Part shown: positions 11,598-23,411 of the stretch, one piece after another
Numbering within the stretch: position 1 is the first letter of the stretch
Layout: every line of letters starts with the position of its first letter
Source of the DNA: Clavulina sp. PMI_390
Lineage: Eukaryota; Basidiomycota; Agaricomycetes; Cantharellales; Hydnaceae
NCBI GenBank assembly: GCA_015039315.1
Contig: WIDE01000014.1
Coordinates: 47,932 to 111,931 of the forward strand
DNA: 64,000 nucleotides
Direction of reading: 5' to 3'
The notes under the pieces: generated by a model
Told to the model about the DNA's origin: nothing
The model's input: the letters and a program-made list of their open reading frames with translations, nothing else
Databases searched by the model: none
Made by a program: the position numbers and the translations under genes

Positions 11598-13897
11598 TCA
11601 ACACACCTTAATATTAGCCCACTCAATAGTCTTGTCAGATGGTCCACCGGGCCAACGTCTGCCTTTCATTGTCCGCAGTAATCCACAAACTTGCATGAAG
11701 GCAATTAGGTGTTGAACCTTTGCTACGGTATCAAGTGGTCGATTCCCATTGAGTGTGAGCTCTCCCGCCTCTGAAATCTGCCTCCATTTCTTTTCCGCAA
11801 GGCTTTTCACGGTGCACAGCCCAAACTTGGGATCGACCAAGCGTAATACGCAAATGGCTTCGTTAGTCAGATCCCAAAATTGAGCCCTGCGGCTGTGGTG
11901 GCACGTATCACACATCCCCTCGCAATTCTCAGAGGCAGACCGTTGGCCCATGGCGTGGAGGAGCTGTCGGCGGCGGCACCAAGATGATAGACTATACTTA
12001 TCAATCGCGAGCCCATCCTCCACTGTTGCTGGGATATGGTTTTGCTGGAAGAGGTTCGCTTCGTCATGAAGGCCAGCCTGCATTGTAGCGATCATTTACA
12101 GCACCCACCATATATTCGTTCTTATTTTTCCAATCTCCGACATTATATACTGCGATGGATAATCAGCTGGTTTATCAGTGTGCCGAGATGAGAAGTGAAG
12201 GAGCTACCCACACAGAATGGCATCAGCTAGGCGTCCATCCCGTCCTGCTCGGCCAGCTTCTTGGATGTAGTTCATCATGGATTTAGGGTGATCGTAATGG
12301 ATGACAAATCGTGCTATGATTGGCGTAGCTGTAAGCTCAATATGAACCTCCAGTGAGACAAAGCATACCGCAAGGGTGATCAACCCCCACCCCTATAATC
12401 CCCTATAATGGGTTCATTGATGAGAGAAGGCAAGAAGAAAATCCCAGGAAGGCGAGCGCGAATGTAGAAGGGTCTCTCACGGTGGCGACAAGGATATTCA
12501 AGGAGTGATCATCGGGGTCCAACCATGCATTGAAACTGATCGGAAAAGTCAGCCAAGGCGTAAAGTATGGTCTTGTGATACCAACATTTGCTCGATTTTC
12601 TGCGATTCATTCGGCTTCCCTCGAAAATATTCTTGAGCGTTGTGTCCTTGTTCTCGAAGGAATTTCGCTAGCTCGGTGCAGTGCTTTTTCCGCCGACAAT
12701 AAATAAGGCCTTTGGTTCCCTTACGACGACTCGAGTTCAGGAGATCGCGGACTTGATTCTTACGGCTATCTCTGCACCATAAAACAGCGTAGCGAAGGTT
12801 TGGGCGGTCGAGATCGCCTCGAACTATGGTGCATTTCTCGATGTGGAAGCGGCGGATGAGTCCCTCCATGTCACGAGGAGTAATCGTCGCCGTGAAGCAG
12901 CAGAAAGGGACCCCTTCGAGACGAGAGATGGTAAAATAAAATTCTCGGAGAATATTGGTCGACTCACCAGGGAAATTCTTCCTCAGGCTTTCGAGCGTTC
13001 CATACTGTTCGCGAAAGTCGGCATTTGTCTGTAATTGTGATAATTACCTTTTACCAACGATATCTCCTTTGAGGTAGAATTGAAGCCTACCTCCAGAATA
13101 TAATGGGTCTCATCAACGACGAATCGAGCGATGGCGTTTCTTTCGTACAAATCGGACATATCGGCAAATCGCGCGAAGAAGCTCTCCAGTGTGATGTAGA
13201 GCAGGGGACAGTCGCCTGCCAGTAATCTTGCATGGGTCTCTCGGTTGTCCGGACTGTTTCCATATAACCTGTGAAGTAACGTAAGATCTGTGAGTGTCGT
13301 TGCGGATGACGAGCTGGTCTAGGCTACACTGCGCACGCACCTCCCTACGTGTTCCCCGAAACCAGCTCTAACCATCGAAGTGTACTGGTCTTCAATGAGG
13401 TCCTTTAGGGGCGAAATGACAATAGTGATACCGGCAGTAGCCAAAGCTGCAAGCTAGCGGCACGTAAGTAATAAAGAAGCGGGCTGTGGTTCTGAATAAA
13501 CAATAAAAACCCACTTGGTAGCATAGGGATTTACCCCCTCCTGTGCGCAAGATTACAAAAGTATCATGGTTACTAAGTATGGCTTCTACTGCCTCCTCTT
13601 GCTATACCCAGTATAATTGGACGCCACCATTAATTCCGGATAACTGAGCGATGAAAACAACACTGATGGAGACTCACACCAGGCAAGAACGCTTGACGCC
13701 CAAACTTTCCGAGTTCGGCTAATAGATCCACATCACAGCGTCGGGGAATCGGATAAAACTCTGGAGCGAGCGATCGCTGTTGTGAGTCAGTGCTAACATC
13801 GCATGAGTCCTAACGGGAAATAGAGGGAGACATCAGGCGAAACCACAGTCTCAATGCCTCAATCACTGACGACAGGAGGCGACGGCACATGCGCCAT
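11598..13897 (-). CDS. RecQ-family DEAD/DEAH-box DNA helicase
   Basis: A multi-exon gene reads from ATG at 13897 to the stop at 11598. The RecQ order is clear: a motif 0-like [13 protein letters not shown], Walker [22 protein letters not shown], the Walker B variant VVDETH (DExH), motif III FTAT, motif [14 protein letters not shown], a motif V variant [13 protein letters not shown], and motif [14 protein letters not shown]. Past the motor, WCRRRQLL...CEGMCDTC is the RecQ zinc-binding module. All ATPase residues are present, so it should be active in ATP-driven 3'-5' unwinding in recombination or replication repair. It is short for a Sgs1/BLM-class enzyme: only about 40 residues precede the motor and no HRDC domain is visible. 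It is therefore probably one of the additional RecQ paralogues common in basidiomycetes. Splice borders around 12540-12590 need a GTTGGT donor. Confidence 0.85.
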
Positions 13898-14202
13898 CAA
13901 TTGAGGATAGGATGAGGGCACACTCCTAGATTAACATGTGCTCTATATGTGGTGTAGCTCAGACCAACCCCACGAGGAGATCGATCTCTGACTATCGCTC
14001 ACGTGATACTTCTCCAACAATTTCACAAACTCAAGGCATATACCATGGCAAAGGATTCTCAAGGCTGCTACGGGACGGTATGTAGCAGCGTAGAAAGCAT
14101 GCATTGAGACTGAGGTCATGCGGACATGGAGCATAGAGGTGTTTGAAGGACAACAGTACGATCTGCATACGACGAAGATAAGAAACGTAGAAGAACAAGC
14201 TA
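13898..14202. other. intergenic, tandem minus-strand genes
   Basis: About 305 bp lie between the RecQ start codon and the uL4 stop codon. They probably contain the 3' UTR of uL4 and the promoter of the helicase. No feature beyond chance open frames is seen. Confidence 0.4.
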
Positions 14203-15704
14203 TCAAGGAGCAAACAGGGTAGCAAGGAACTCTTTCCCAGCAGCCTTGGGCTTCTTGGAACCCTTCTTGCGTGCGCCGGCGGCAGCTTTTTGGCGTGCTG
14301 ATGAGAAAAAGCAACATGAATAATTGATTTGTGTGAATGCGCAAAAGTGATACACTTACCCAACTCGTTCGCCTTTTGGGTCTTGGCGTAAGGGTTGAGA
14401 CGGTAAAGAGCCGACTTGTTGACGAGAGGGTTCTTTTTGATGGTACGACCACGGGCGTTGAGCTCAACATCCTTTGCAGGACGAACGATCGACTGGATCT
14501 CATCAGAGTTGATGATGCGGGTCACGTCGGGGTTGGTGATCTTTGAGGTGGGCAGGCTGCACGAAGGTATTAGATTCGCTAAATGATAAAGAGTAACTCA
14601 GATACTCACAAGTAGTCCTTCTTCTGGACAGAGGCCTTGTCAAAGGTACCATAGATCTCATCGAGGAGCGCGAAGGCGCTCTCGGTCCAGATGATGAAGC
14701 GTCCAAGGTGGCCACCGGGGGCAAGCTGGAGAAGGTTCAGCCTGCGGACGTTGGCAACCTCAACACCGGGCAAGTTGCGGAAAGCCTTGGCGATTCCAGC
14801 ATCCTCGCCGTAGACAACGAGGGGACCACGGCGCTGGCGGTGGCGCCTGTTCCTCATCTTGCCCTTGCCGGCACGCAGCTTGCGGGAGTTGGAAACCTTG
14901 ACGACATCGGCGTGGGCACCGAGCTCCTTGAGGAGAGCTACGGCCTCCTTGGTCTTGGAGAACTTCTCAACAGACGAAGGGATGACGAGAGGAACTTCCT
15001 CGACCTGCTCGATGCGGTGACCACGGGCGAGAACGAGGGCAGGGAGAGCGGAGGCAGCCAGAGCAGAGACGACGGCAAATCGGCGCTGGTTCTGGTTAAC
15101 CTTGACGTGCCACTTGCGCCAGGTCTTGGTAGGAGCGAACATGCGGCCACCACGGCACATGTTACCGAACGCAGCCTACGATTCGTTCGAAACGACAAAC
15201 GGACTGTCAGCATTTGCTTAAAGACGGAAGAAACAGCAGAGGAATATAATGTACCTGACCAGATCGGTGGGTACCAGAGCCACCGACACGGGGGATACGA
15301 GCAACAGCACGACCGGTACCCCACGACTCAGCAGAGGTCTGGTGACCAGCCTTCTCGCTCACGGAGTAGGCCTGGCGCTTGTTCTTGGCAATGCTCTCTG
15401 TGATCGGAACACGAAGTTCAGAGGTAAGGAATCAGGATATAGAGCGGCATTCATAATAGACGCACTGTGCACTTGCTGAACCACATCAAGACGGATTGGC
15501 GCGGTAAGGACGGCAGGGAGGGTGAGGGAGGAGGTGCTCGCTATATAGTCAAACGTCGATCAAGATGTAGCCCACAGAGTATGGAGAGCATGTATATCAA
15601 CGAACCGCCAGAGCCGTGGACAGAGACAGTAGGGCGACTATAAGATCAAAATCCAGTCAGAAATACGCAGAAATTGGCAGCTACAGATAGACGTACGACG
15701 CCAT
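14203..15704 (-). CDS. RPL4: 60S ribosomal protein L4 (uL4)
   Basis: This is a clear uL4. Exon 1 is only ATG GCG TC and joins through a 61-nt intron to give [11 protein letters not shown]. Then follow [36 protein letters not shown], the family hallmark [54 protein letters not shown], and a C-terminus ending [10 protein letters not shown]. The protein sits in the large ribosomal subunit and lines part of the exit tunnel through its long loop. At least five short introns are present, two of them close to the start, a common pattern for fungal ribosomal protein genes. The GC-rich, strongly biased codon use compared with neighbours fits high expression. No paralogue is present in the window. Confidence 0.97.
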
Positions 15705-16556
15705 TTTGTTGCTGTAGAAAAGTAAGGTCAGTTGCGCGAACTAAGCGCTTGTCACTCGTGCCAGTCACAACTGCAAGTCACTCATCGTTTTGTGTTGGAA
15801 CATATGCTTTCTTGTGTTTCAGCTTCTTAGTGTGAGCACTCTTTCCGAGTCCTTTATTTCCCTTATTCTATTCTTTCAAGTGATGAGAAAGAGTGCTCCC
15901 ACTCGATTTAACCCAGCTCGTCGACAGGCGGGAGTAACGCCCCACGCTATCAAAGCAGCCTATGAGATAACGTTTTCTCTGATTTCCATTTGAATCGTTT
16001 TCGTCGCACCCGCCCATTCGTGTTAACTGACTCGGATCGTTCGCTGACACCAGGCTCTATATCCACGTTCTCTATCTCTGTTGCCAGTCCAACTCTGAGC
16101 TATATACATGTGTCACTACATCCTGCAATTCATTATTATCAACCACATAACGCTTCTGTGTGAGCTCCAAATACTGAGGGCTATCCATCATATGCACGTA
16201 TTCGCTCTTTCTGGCACCAGCGTCATGATAATATTCGCACACAACAGCTTGTTCATGAGGTGAAACTTCTCCCTTGGCCAAACTAGACTCATCTTGGCCC
16301 TTGATTCCTTGAAAGATTGGTTTCGTTCTAACTAGTCACTCGTCGACAAAGCGCACCCCGTAGCTTTCGTCAAGTACTCGGTACAATAAGAACACCCCAT
16401 GGTTTCAGAAACTCAGTGAGATGTGGAGGGCCATAATATGACTCCCGCAAGCCAAATATCTCTGTTTGATAGCTCCACACACACACACGAAACACTCGAG
16501 AATAATATGTAGAAGTAAATTCTGGCTATCCCTCAACACTGATCAAGACGCTCCAA
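15705..16556. other. uL4 promoter region and downstream spacer
   Basis: About 850 bp lie between the uL4 start codon and the stop codon of the dienoyl-CoA isomerase gene. The segment next to 15704 should hold the uL4 promoter. A short CA repeat occurs near 16476-16488. A 69-codon minus-strand open frame at 16072-16281 has no supporting features. Confidence 0.4.
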
Positions 16557-18041
16557 TCACAACTTGGGCATAGGCTTGAATTTGGGAGCCCTCTTTTTCG
16601 TGAAGCCTTCGAGGGATTGAAGGATATCCTACATTACAACATTTAAACATCCAAGTCTTGGAGGGGAACGATGTTGTCAAAAGGAAGAAGACGTACATCA
16701 GACTGAAGCATGACTTGGTTCCAGACAGCCGTATAGTCCAAGTTCTCCTGCACAGAGTGATCGCGTGCATGGATGAGAATGTGCTTGGTACCTCTCACGG
16801 CAATTGGCGATTTTGCAGCGATGACCTTGGCGGTTTCCAATGCCGCGGCTATACAAGGGACACGAAACGGAGACACACGAGTCAGCCATGTTCCGCATAC
16901 CACCTTATAGAAGCCAAAGTTGTAGAGATGCTAGAGAAATCTACTCACCAAAGACCTCTTCTCGTCCTCCTTCGATGACACGGCTAACGAGCCCTAGGGT
17001 ATAAGCCTCCTTCGCGTCGAAGGGTCGGGCAGTGAAGGCGAGCTCGCGTAGAAGAGAGCCGTTGCCGGTCACTTTGGGCAAGCGAGCCAGCGATCCGATA
17101 TCCGCGGCCAAGCCAACATCAACTTCCTAGCTCGGTTGTGAATTATTCAGATACCGGCAGGAGGGCATAACATTGAGAGAGGAACGGCATGCATATGGAG
17201 GAAGCCTAGTTGTCAGTTTCCCTGCGCGCTAACACGGAAGAAAGGGTCCTGACCTTGATGCTGAAAGATGCAGACGTAGCAGCATATCGTATATCGCAAG
17301 CTGCGGTAATATCGATCCCGAGACCATACGCTATGCCGTGGATGGCAGCAATTACTGGCTGAGAGCACTTCTCAATAGCAGTGATCGCAGCTTGGAATTC
17401 CTGGAAAGGTTTCATGAGCTCTGTAGTGTCATCGCATACCCATAAGAGCGTTGATTCATACCACGAGATGATGCCTCATCTTTGTAGCAGTGCGCGCGGT
17501 GTCCTCTAGACGTTCCGAAAGGCCAGCCGTTGCAGCCATTACTTCATATTTGCAAAGGATCGCGGGCGCCAAATAGGGAAGAGAGAGAAAGAATGAAAGA
17601 AATTAATGGTTGAGATCGAGATTCGGGATTCGGGCAGCTGACAGATATACAGTCCGCAGGGGCGGAATACTCACAGTCAAGCCCGGCGGTGAAGACTTTG
17701 GGCATGGATGACGCGAGGACAATGGCCTTGATATCGCCATCGAGGCTCACTTTGTTGAATGTCGCGCCCAAGTCGCCCCAGAAGCTGTTCAAAATTTGGT
17801 ATGAATGTGTGCCACAATAGTCGAGTTGGTTCGGTTGGGATACTCACTCATCGTTGAAGGCGTTCACTGGGGCCCTAGGAACGAGTTATACCGAGTAACA
17901 CATGCATACAAGAGTTGAAGGTTAGAGGGATTCTAGTCGTGGTCTTATAATAGCTCTGTCCTCGCACCTGGCGAGTTCCAAAACCAAAACCCCAGTGGAA
18001 GGCGATGATGCCTTGATGAATTGGGTGGAATACTGCGACAT
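16557..18041 (-). CDS. ECH1: delta(3,5)-delta(2,4)-dienoyl-CoA isomerase, enoyl-CoA hydratase family
   Basis: This multi-exon crotonase-fold enzyme starts at ATG 18041 (MSQYSTQFIKASS...) and ends PMPKL. It carries LARAPVNAFND, FWGDLGATF, VFTAGLD, HGIAYGLGIDITAACDIRY and EVDVGLAADIGSLARLPK. The Asp in GLGID and the Glu and Asp in EVDVGLAAD match the three acidic residues used by the mammalian dienoyl-CoA isomerase, which moves conjugated double bonds during oxidation of unsaturated fatty acids with odd-position double bonds. The C-terminal PKL resembles a PTS1 peroxisomal signal. The frame stays open upstream of the ATG to an in-frame TGA, encoding an Arg/Leu/aromatic-rich stretch without any ATG. 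The assignment to ECH1/Dci1 rather than a plain hydratase rests on the EVDVGLAAD block. Confidence 0.88.
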
Positions 18042-18794
18042 GAGTGCGAAGTGCGGGAAGAGAAAACGATAGCGGGTGTATAGCAGTAGGTTTCTAGCGT
18101 AGGGCACCAGAAAGACTCAAATGTGGGGAAGAAGTTGGCGGGAGCCTGGGTGAGAGCGGTAACAGGAAAGCCCGAGCCGGGCTTGAATGCGATTTATATT
18201 GAGTCCTTGCCACCAACAAGTCATCACACAGGTGAACCCTGACTTTTTCCATTATGAGACTTGAGCTTTCTATCTAGCAATAGACTCATATGCATATTCC
18301 TGGATTTATGTAACGCATTTAGACAAAAAAAAGGGGGTGTTGTAAGGCACAGAGTTACCCAAGTACCCTCAATATACTGGTGGGTGGCTTCGAGAATTCG
18401 ATGCGGAAAGTAGCGAAATTCGTACGTAAGTCTGCAGTTGGAGCAAGGTACCCCTCCTTTGTCAGATCTTGAATGGGTGATCAAAGGCTCCACCTTCATC
18501 TGAGGGAAGGGACGAGAACGGTGGCTGTGCCGTCACATTAAACGTGGATCAGTGACGCACGGTGACGCGCTGCATTCATTTGTTTGGCATCCAATTCAGT
18601 TCCTCACTCCAAAGGGTTGTTGGAGTCGCATTGTAGCGAAAACGAGAGACGTCAAGGGAGAGCGCCCTTGCATCGCATCTCTTTCTGTACCTCATTCTGA
18701 TCTGTCAACCCACCACCATCCTCTGCGCCCGTATCTCTCTTGTTCTGGTGGTTAATTATATCACATCCACATTGGTGCCTCCACCCCCTTGGCC
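18042..18794. other. divergent intergenic region
   Basis: About 750 bp separate the divergent isomerase and kelch genes and should contain both promoters. The last 150 bases before 18795 are C/T-rich on the plus strand, as is usual upstream of fungal start codons. No coding frame here can be supported. Confidence 0.4.
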
Positions 18795-21700
18795 ATGCTC
18801 CTGCGGCGATGGGCAGTCTGGGCTCTCTGCATGACATCAGCCTCTGCAGACGTCGCGTACAATGCAACAGGACGGTATGTGTTCCCTAATAGCGCGTCTC
18901 TCTCTGCTCTCTGACGCTTTCAACATGCTTGTTCAACATTGCTCGGTTCAAGCTGGGGCGCTGCATACACCGTCATCGCCAGCACCCTGTACGTCCTGGG
19001 AGGCAAGACAGATCCTTATAACGAATATTCCTACACGTCTGCTCCAACAACAAACGACCTCATTGCTCTCGATCTTTCCACTGCCTGGGCCCTCGATGCC
19101 CCTCCTTGGCGACTCCTATCTGGAGCCGACCTGCCCGGCGGCCCTCAAGGCCCTGCCGTAGCTTGGCACACCTTTACTGCGTACTCAGAGTCCGACATGC
19201 TTGGTACGTGCTCTCCTCAACAACTTTCTTCGTTGTCCAATAACCTAATAATAACATATCCTTTTGCACCGCATGGCGTAAAAAATTGGTTGCCGCCAAT
19301 TACCAACGGTTGACCCGTTGTTGATATTCAACTCTCTGAAAATCGATGTCTCACTTGCACGTGTCTGCTACTGACATCCCCTGTCATATCACAGTGCTCG
19401 GCGGCGATGCGGGCCCCTCTCTGCCCATCGCCACGAACCCCGACTCTGCTTGGCTCCTCAGCTTTTCCCACTCGACTGGCTCCTCTCCTTCCGCATCCAC
19501 CGTATCATGGTCTGACGAACCCAAGAGCTGGGCTAGTGAACCGATGCGCCTAATATACCAAACCGCTACTGCTGCATACGGTTCAGTGTGGCTCGTCGGT
19601 GGCTCGAAAGATGATGGGTCAAAGATAGGATTCAATACGACCTGGCGATTCGATCCATCTACACCATCATTCGCATCTGTTGGCGCTGCTGGGGCAGCCT
19701 CTTTATATCCAATGTTTGGACACGCAAGTGTGCTATTAATCAACGGCACACTCGTCGTATTCGGAGGATGGAGCTCATCACTCAACCAACTTTTGCCAAT
19801 GACCGAGATCTGGATACTCGACACCACACTATCAGATCCTTTAACCCAGTCAGGGTGGACCCTCATCACCCTTTCCAGTACTGGAGCCCCTTCCCCATCA
19901 CCCAGGCGAAACTTTGCGTATGCTCTCCTTGAGGATGGTTATAGAATCCTTATCCATGGAGGTGCGGACGGTTCGCTAGAAAGCGTATACAGCGATGGGT
20001 GGATCCTAGACATGTCTAAATCCCCACCTACCTGGACTCAACTCAGCGCCATCATATCGTCAGACGGCATGCTTGGGCCACGATTCGACCATTATGCACT
20101 TGGCATAGGGGGCGGACAAGTGTTGTTCACATTCGGCAGAGGAGCTAACGGGCCAGCTGATACTGGCCCCTATATCTTTGACGCCGGGGATGGCACTGGG
20201 AGTGGTGGAGGGACGTACATCTCTCAAAGCTACACCCCAGTTCCGAGTAACACCCTGGGGAACCCTCCAGGCTGGCCAGGGCCTACCTCAAGCTGGCCTG
20301 TAACAGTGACTACTCGAGGCACATCCACTGGCCTGGCCTCAAAAACGACCGTCAGTTTGGAGACCATTACCACTGGTTCCAGCGTCATTGTGATATCAGC
20401 TCCTTCCACCACTGCCCATGTCTCAACCTTCACTTTCACATCCACTAATTCTGCTGGCTCGTTATACACTTCCATCGCCTCTACAACGCTCCCACCTACT
20501 TCGTCCTCTTCGTCCACGACTCCGGCGAGCGGTAGTGGAAATCCTGCAAACAACAAGAAGATTATAGGGATCGCCGTAGGCACCGTCATCGGGTCGATGA
20601 CGTTGGCCCTTGTCGCTGGCGCCCTTGTCGTCTACGCTTCTCGATCTCGAAGGCGACGCCACTGGGCTCTTGTCGGTGCCGGTATGGACGATGATGATCG
20701 CGGCGCAGGAGCCGCTGCCGCCGGAGTAGGAAGTGGTCTCGTCTGGAGTGCCCATGATGACGAAGAGTTTGGAGATCCAGGTACTATGGGGGAGACTAGA
20801 GCTGCTCGCCCACCCTATGGCCAAGGGACTGCTACGACAGGTGGCTCGTACATGGCTGGAGAAGGAGAGAAATATCTCCCCATGGCGGGTCCCTCTCATA
20901 ACGAGTGGTCCAACGTTGCGGCATCTGGATCTACCCCAAGACGCGGCGCATCGAAGAAGGTCGGATGGGCAGTCCTTGGCCTGGGCTCTGCGCTCGGTCG
21001 GTCGCGGGATCGTTCCGCGCCATATCTTGTGTCACCTGCTTCGCCGACGTCAGGTACCGCTCGTTTCGACATGCTCAGGGATGAAGACGAACGCGAATTC
21101 CTCAACGAAAGCGCTGTTGCCTCCACGGCGGAATTTGGACCCTACACGGGCAGAAGGCCTGGGATGGGCTCGAGGCACGGTACGGGTATGACGGGCACGA
21201 GCGCTGCGTCTGGCGGGTCGTTCAGCTCACTTCCATGGTATCGCCGCACTCCTAGCGGATCGGTGTATGATGGAGTGGTGTCCAGCATGCGTGCCATTGG
21301 GCGTTCGATCTCTGGATCTCAGGTTCCTCAAGCGGAGAATGCGGATTGGTGGGAGAAGCACCCCGAGTTCCTCGATGCTCAAGCGGGTCTCCTGAATGAT
21401 GATGAGATCGGGCAGCACGCTGCCGCTCTTGCAGCCACGGCGGCAGCAGCCGAAGTGGTCAAGGCAGAGGCATCCAACGCTGTCGCCAATGACCCTGCAA
21501 GCGTCATGCTTGTCAGTCAAGCAGCCAGGATGCGTGGCGGAAGACCGAGCGAAACGTCCATTCTTCCTCTAAGCTACCACTCCCAAGCGTCCTCGTACTA
21601 TCGGGATCCGTTCGCAGACGGTCCAGAGGACGTTTTGGCGGCTGCCAACCTGATCCCGCCCGCGGCCGTCGCTTACGCTCTTGGAAGAACGGATTCGTCT

Positions 21701-23095
21701 CTCCGTGCATCGAGTTCGGGCGACCATACCGCAGTAGGTGCTGAGGCTGTTGAACTGACCTCGTTCCGACCCACCCATCGAACCCAACAGTCTGATGGAG
21801 CTGGAAGTAGCACGGGCCCTGGAACGGCTGGCTACGATGCCCGAGCTGCCACTGTCACGGGTGGTGCTGCTGCTTTGGAAGCTCCTCGGCTGGCTCTCCC
21901 ACGTCTACATTCCTCTTCCACAATCGCTTCTGCCGAACCTGGTGGTGGGGCAGCATCTGAGCATTCTCATGGCTCAAACGCGGGTTCATCTTCCGGCTCA
22001 TCAACAACAGGCACTGGAAGCAGCCGTAGCGGCTTTGGGCGAGCCTCTGGAAGTGCAGACACTCAGCACACCCTTATCTCGAGTGCTCCGTCTGGTTCTG
22101 GTGGCAAGATGCAACGAACTAACTCGTGGTGGAGCCGTTTTAGCAGTGCACGCCCTCTGCGCTTGTCCAACGAATTTGGGTCCAACGAGACTCGAGCTAC
22201 CTCCCCAACGCAAGGGATTGGCCGCCGTCTTAGCTTCCGTCTTGGTGGAGGGGGAAATCAGGCGGAAAATAAGTATGTCATTGACTTCCGCGACCCCAAT
22301 CCACCGCCCCAATTGCCTCGTCTTCATGCTATTGAGGAAACGGGGAACACTCCAGACGGCTCTCCCGAGTCTGCAATCACGAATAAGGAGCCCACAGGTC
22401 AAGCCTCTGGTGTCGCATCCCTGCGACAGCCTGGCTCGGAGCGAGGCAATGGGAGTAACAAGTCAAGTCCGTCTGCATACGCCCGAGCCGCTCAGTCCAC
22501 GACTTCCCTTCATACGATGGGGACCGCAAACAGTGATATTGCGGAGAAGGTGGCAAGAGGACACTATCATGTCCAGCGTGCTGGAACACCCAGTCACCAC
22601 GAACCATCGACCTCCGAGGCAGGTTCCATGTCATCGAGCCACCCTTCGATGGACGAGGGTGGCGCCGTCATTCCAGACGAACTAGGTGAAATCGCCTTCG
22701 TCACATCTCCTACGGCAGTCAATCCTGCTCGTAACCCAGTCCTCACAGGCCCTCGGCCTCCACCTCCGATCCCCCCATCTCGAGCGCAAAAGCTGAATAT
22801 ATCCTCCAACGCCGTCGCCGAGCGCATAGCCCAATACGAGCGCCGGGCAACGTTGACCGCTGATGGCGCAGCAGGGCTTCCTGGCGGCCCTCGCTTACCT
22901 GCAGAACCTGCCTCAACGGCCGCAGAACGCCGTGAGCAGCGGCGAAGAACGACACCGCCAGAGGAAGAGTCGGGCCCACCAAAAGTCCGCTGGAGCGTCA
23001 GCCAGCGCCAACCTCTTTTCATCACCAACCCAGACGAAAGGCGACGAGATGGGTCGGGCGATACGTCTCAACCAGGCTCGACCAACTCTCGATAA
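18795..23095 (+). CDS. kelch-repeat single-pass membrane protein with long cytoplasmic tail
   Basis: Three exons (18795-18874, 18953-19203, 19395-23095) encode about 1,343 residues. The N-terminus is a typical signal peptide (MLLRRWAVWALCMTSASA). Residues 25-380 form a kelch-type beta-propeller with the double-glycine strand motifs VLGGKT, VLGGDAG, LVGGSK, VVFGGWSS, IHGGADG. A Ser/Thr-rich stalk follows, then one membrane segment near residues 500-525 (IGIAVGTVIGSMTLALVAGA), a basic stop-transfer run (SRSRRRRH) and about 800 residues of low-complexity, presumably disordered tail rich in Ser, Gly, Pro and Ala. Topology is therefore extracellular or lumenal propeller with a cytoplasmic tail. 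Architecture resembles fungal cell-surface kelch proteins linked to polarity or wall sensing, but no ligand or function can be assigned. The third exon is unusually long and uninterrupted for this locus. Confidence 0.88.
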
Positions 23096-23411
23096 ATGTG
23101 TGAATATCTACTACCCCCCTATTTGTTGTGCTTCCTACTTTTATGATTCCCCCACGTGGATTTGCTCCTCGCAATGCCTGCTTTGCATTAACTTATCAAC
23201 TTCTGCGATGCTCACGACTTCTTGCGCACGTTTGTCTCAACCTATTTTTTACGATCATGTTTCGTTCTTATGAATCATCCCCTGTGTTGGACCTTTGTCA
23301 ATGTCATAACTATGTACTCGGACCCGTATTGCAGATTATCATGGCAATGGACTGTATTTCTACCCAGATGATACACGTATGAGGCAGGGAATTACATCAA
23401 ATTAGGACCTG
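23096..23411. other. convergent spacer between kelch gene and PRP6
   Basis: This 316-bp tail-to-tail spacer should hold both 3' UTRs and poly(A) sites. No other feature is seen. Confidence 0.4.

Noticed and set aside
12549..12600. Apparent frameshift in the RecQ helicase before ILVAT
   Set aside because: A 50-nt intron with a GTTGGT donor and a CAG acceptor restores the frame (EQIFNAWLDP), so a break need not be assumed.
14708..15403. 231-codon plus-strand open frame
   Set aside because: It is antisense to the well-supported uL4 gene and reflects its strong codon bias; no domain is visible.
16072..16281. 69-codon minus-strand frame
   Set aside because: No family resemblance and no promoter or splice evidence; too short to support.
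21795..22685. 296-codon plus-strand frame
   Set aside because: It is an out-of-frame reading of the long kelch-gene exon, whose own frame is continuous and has the signal peptide, propeller and membrane helix.
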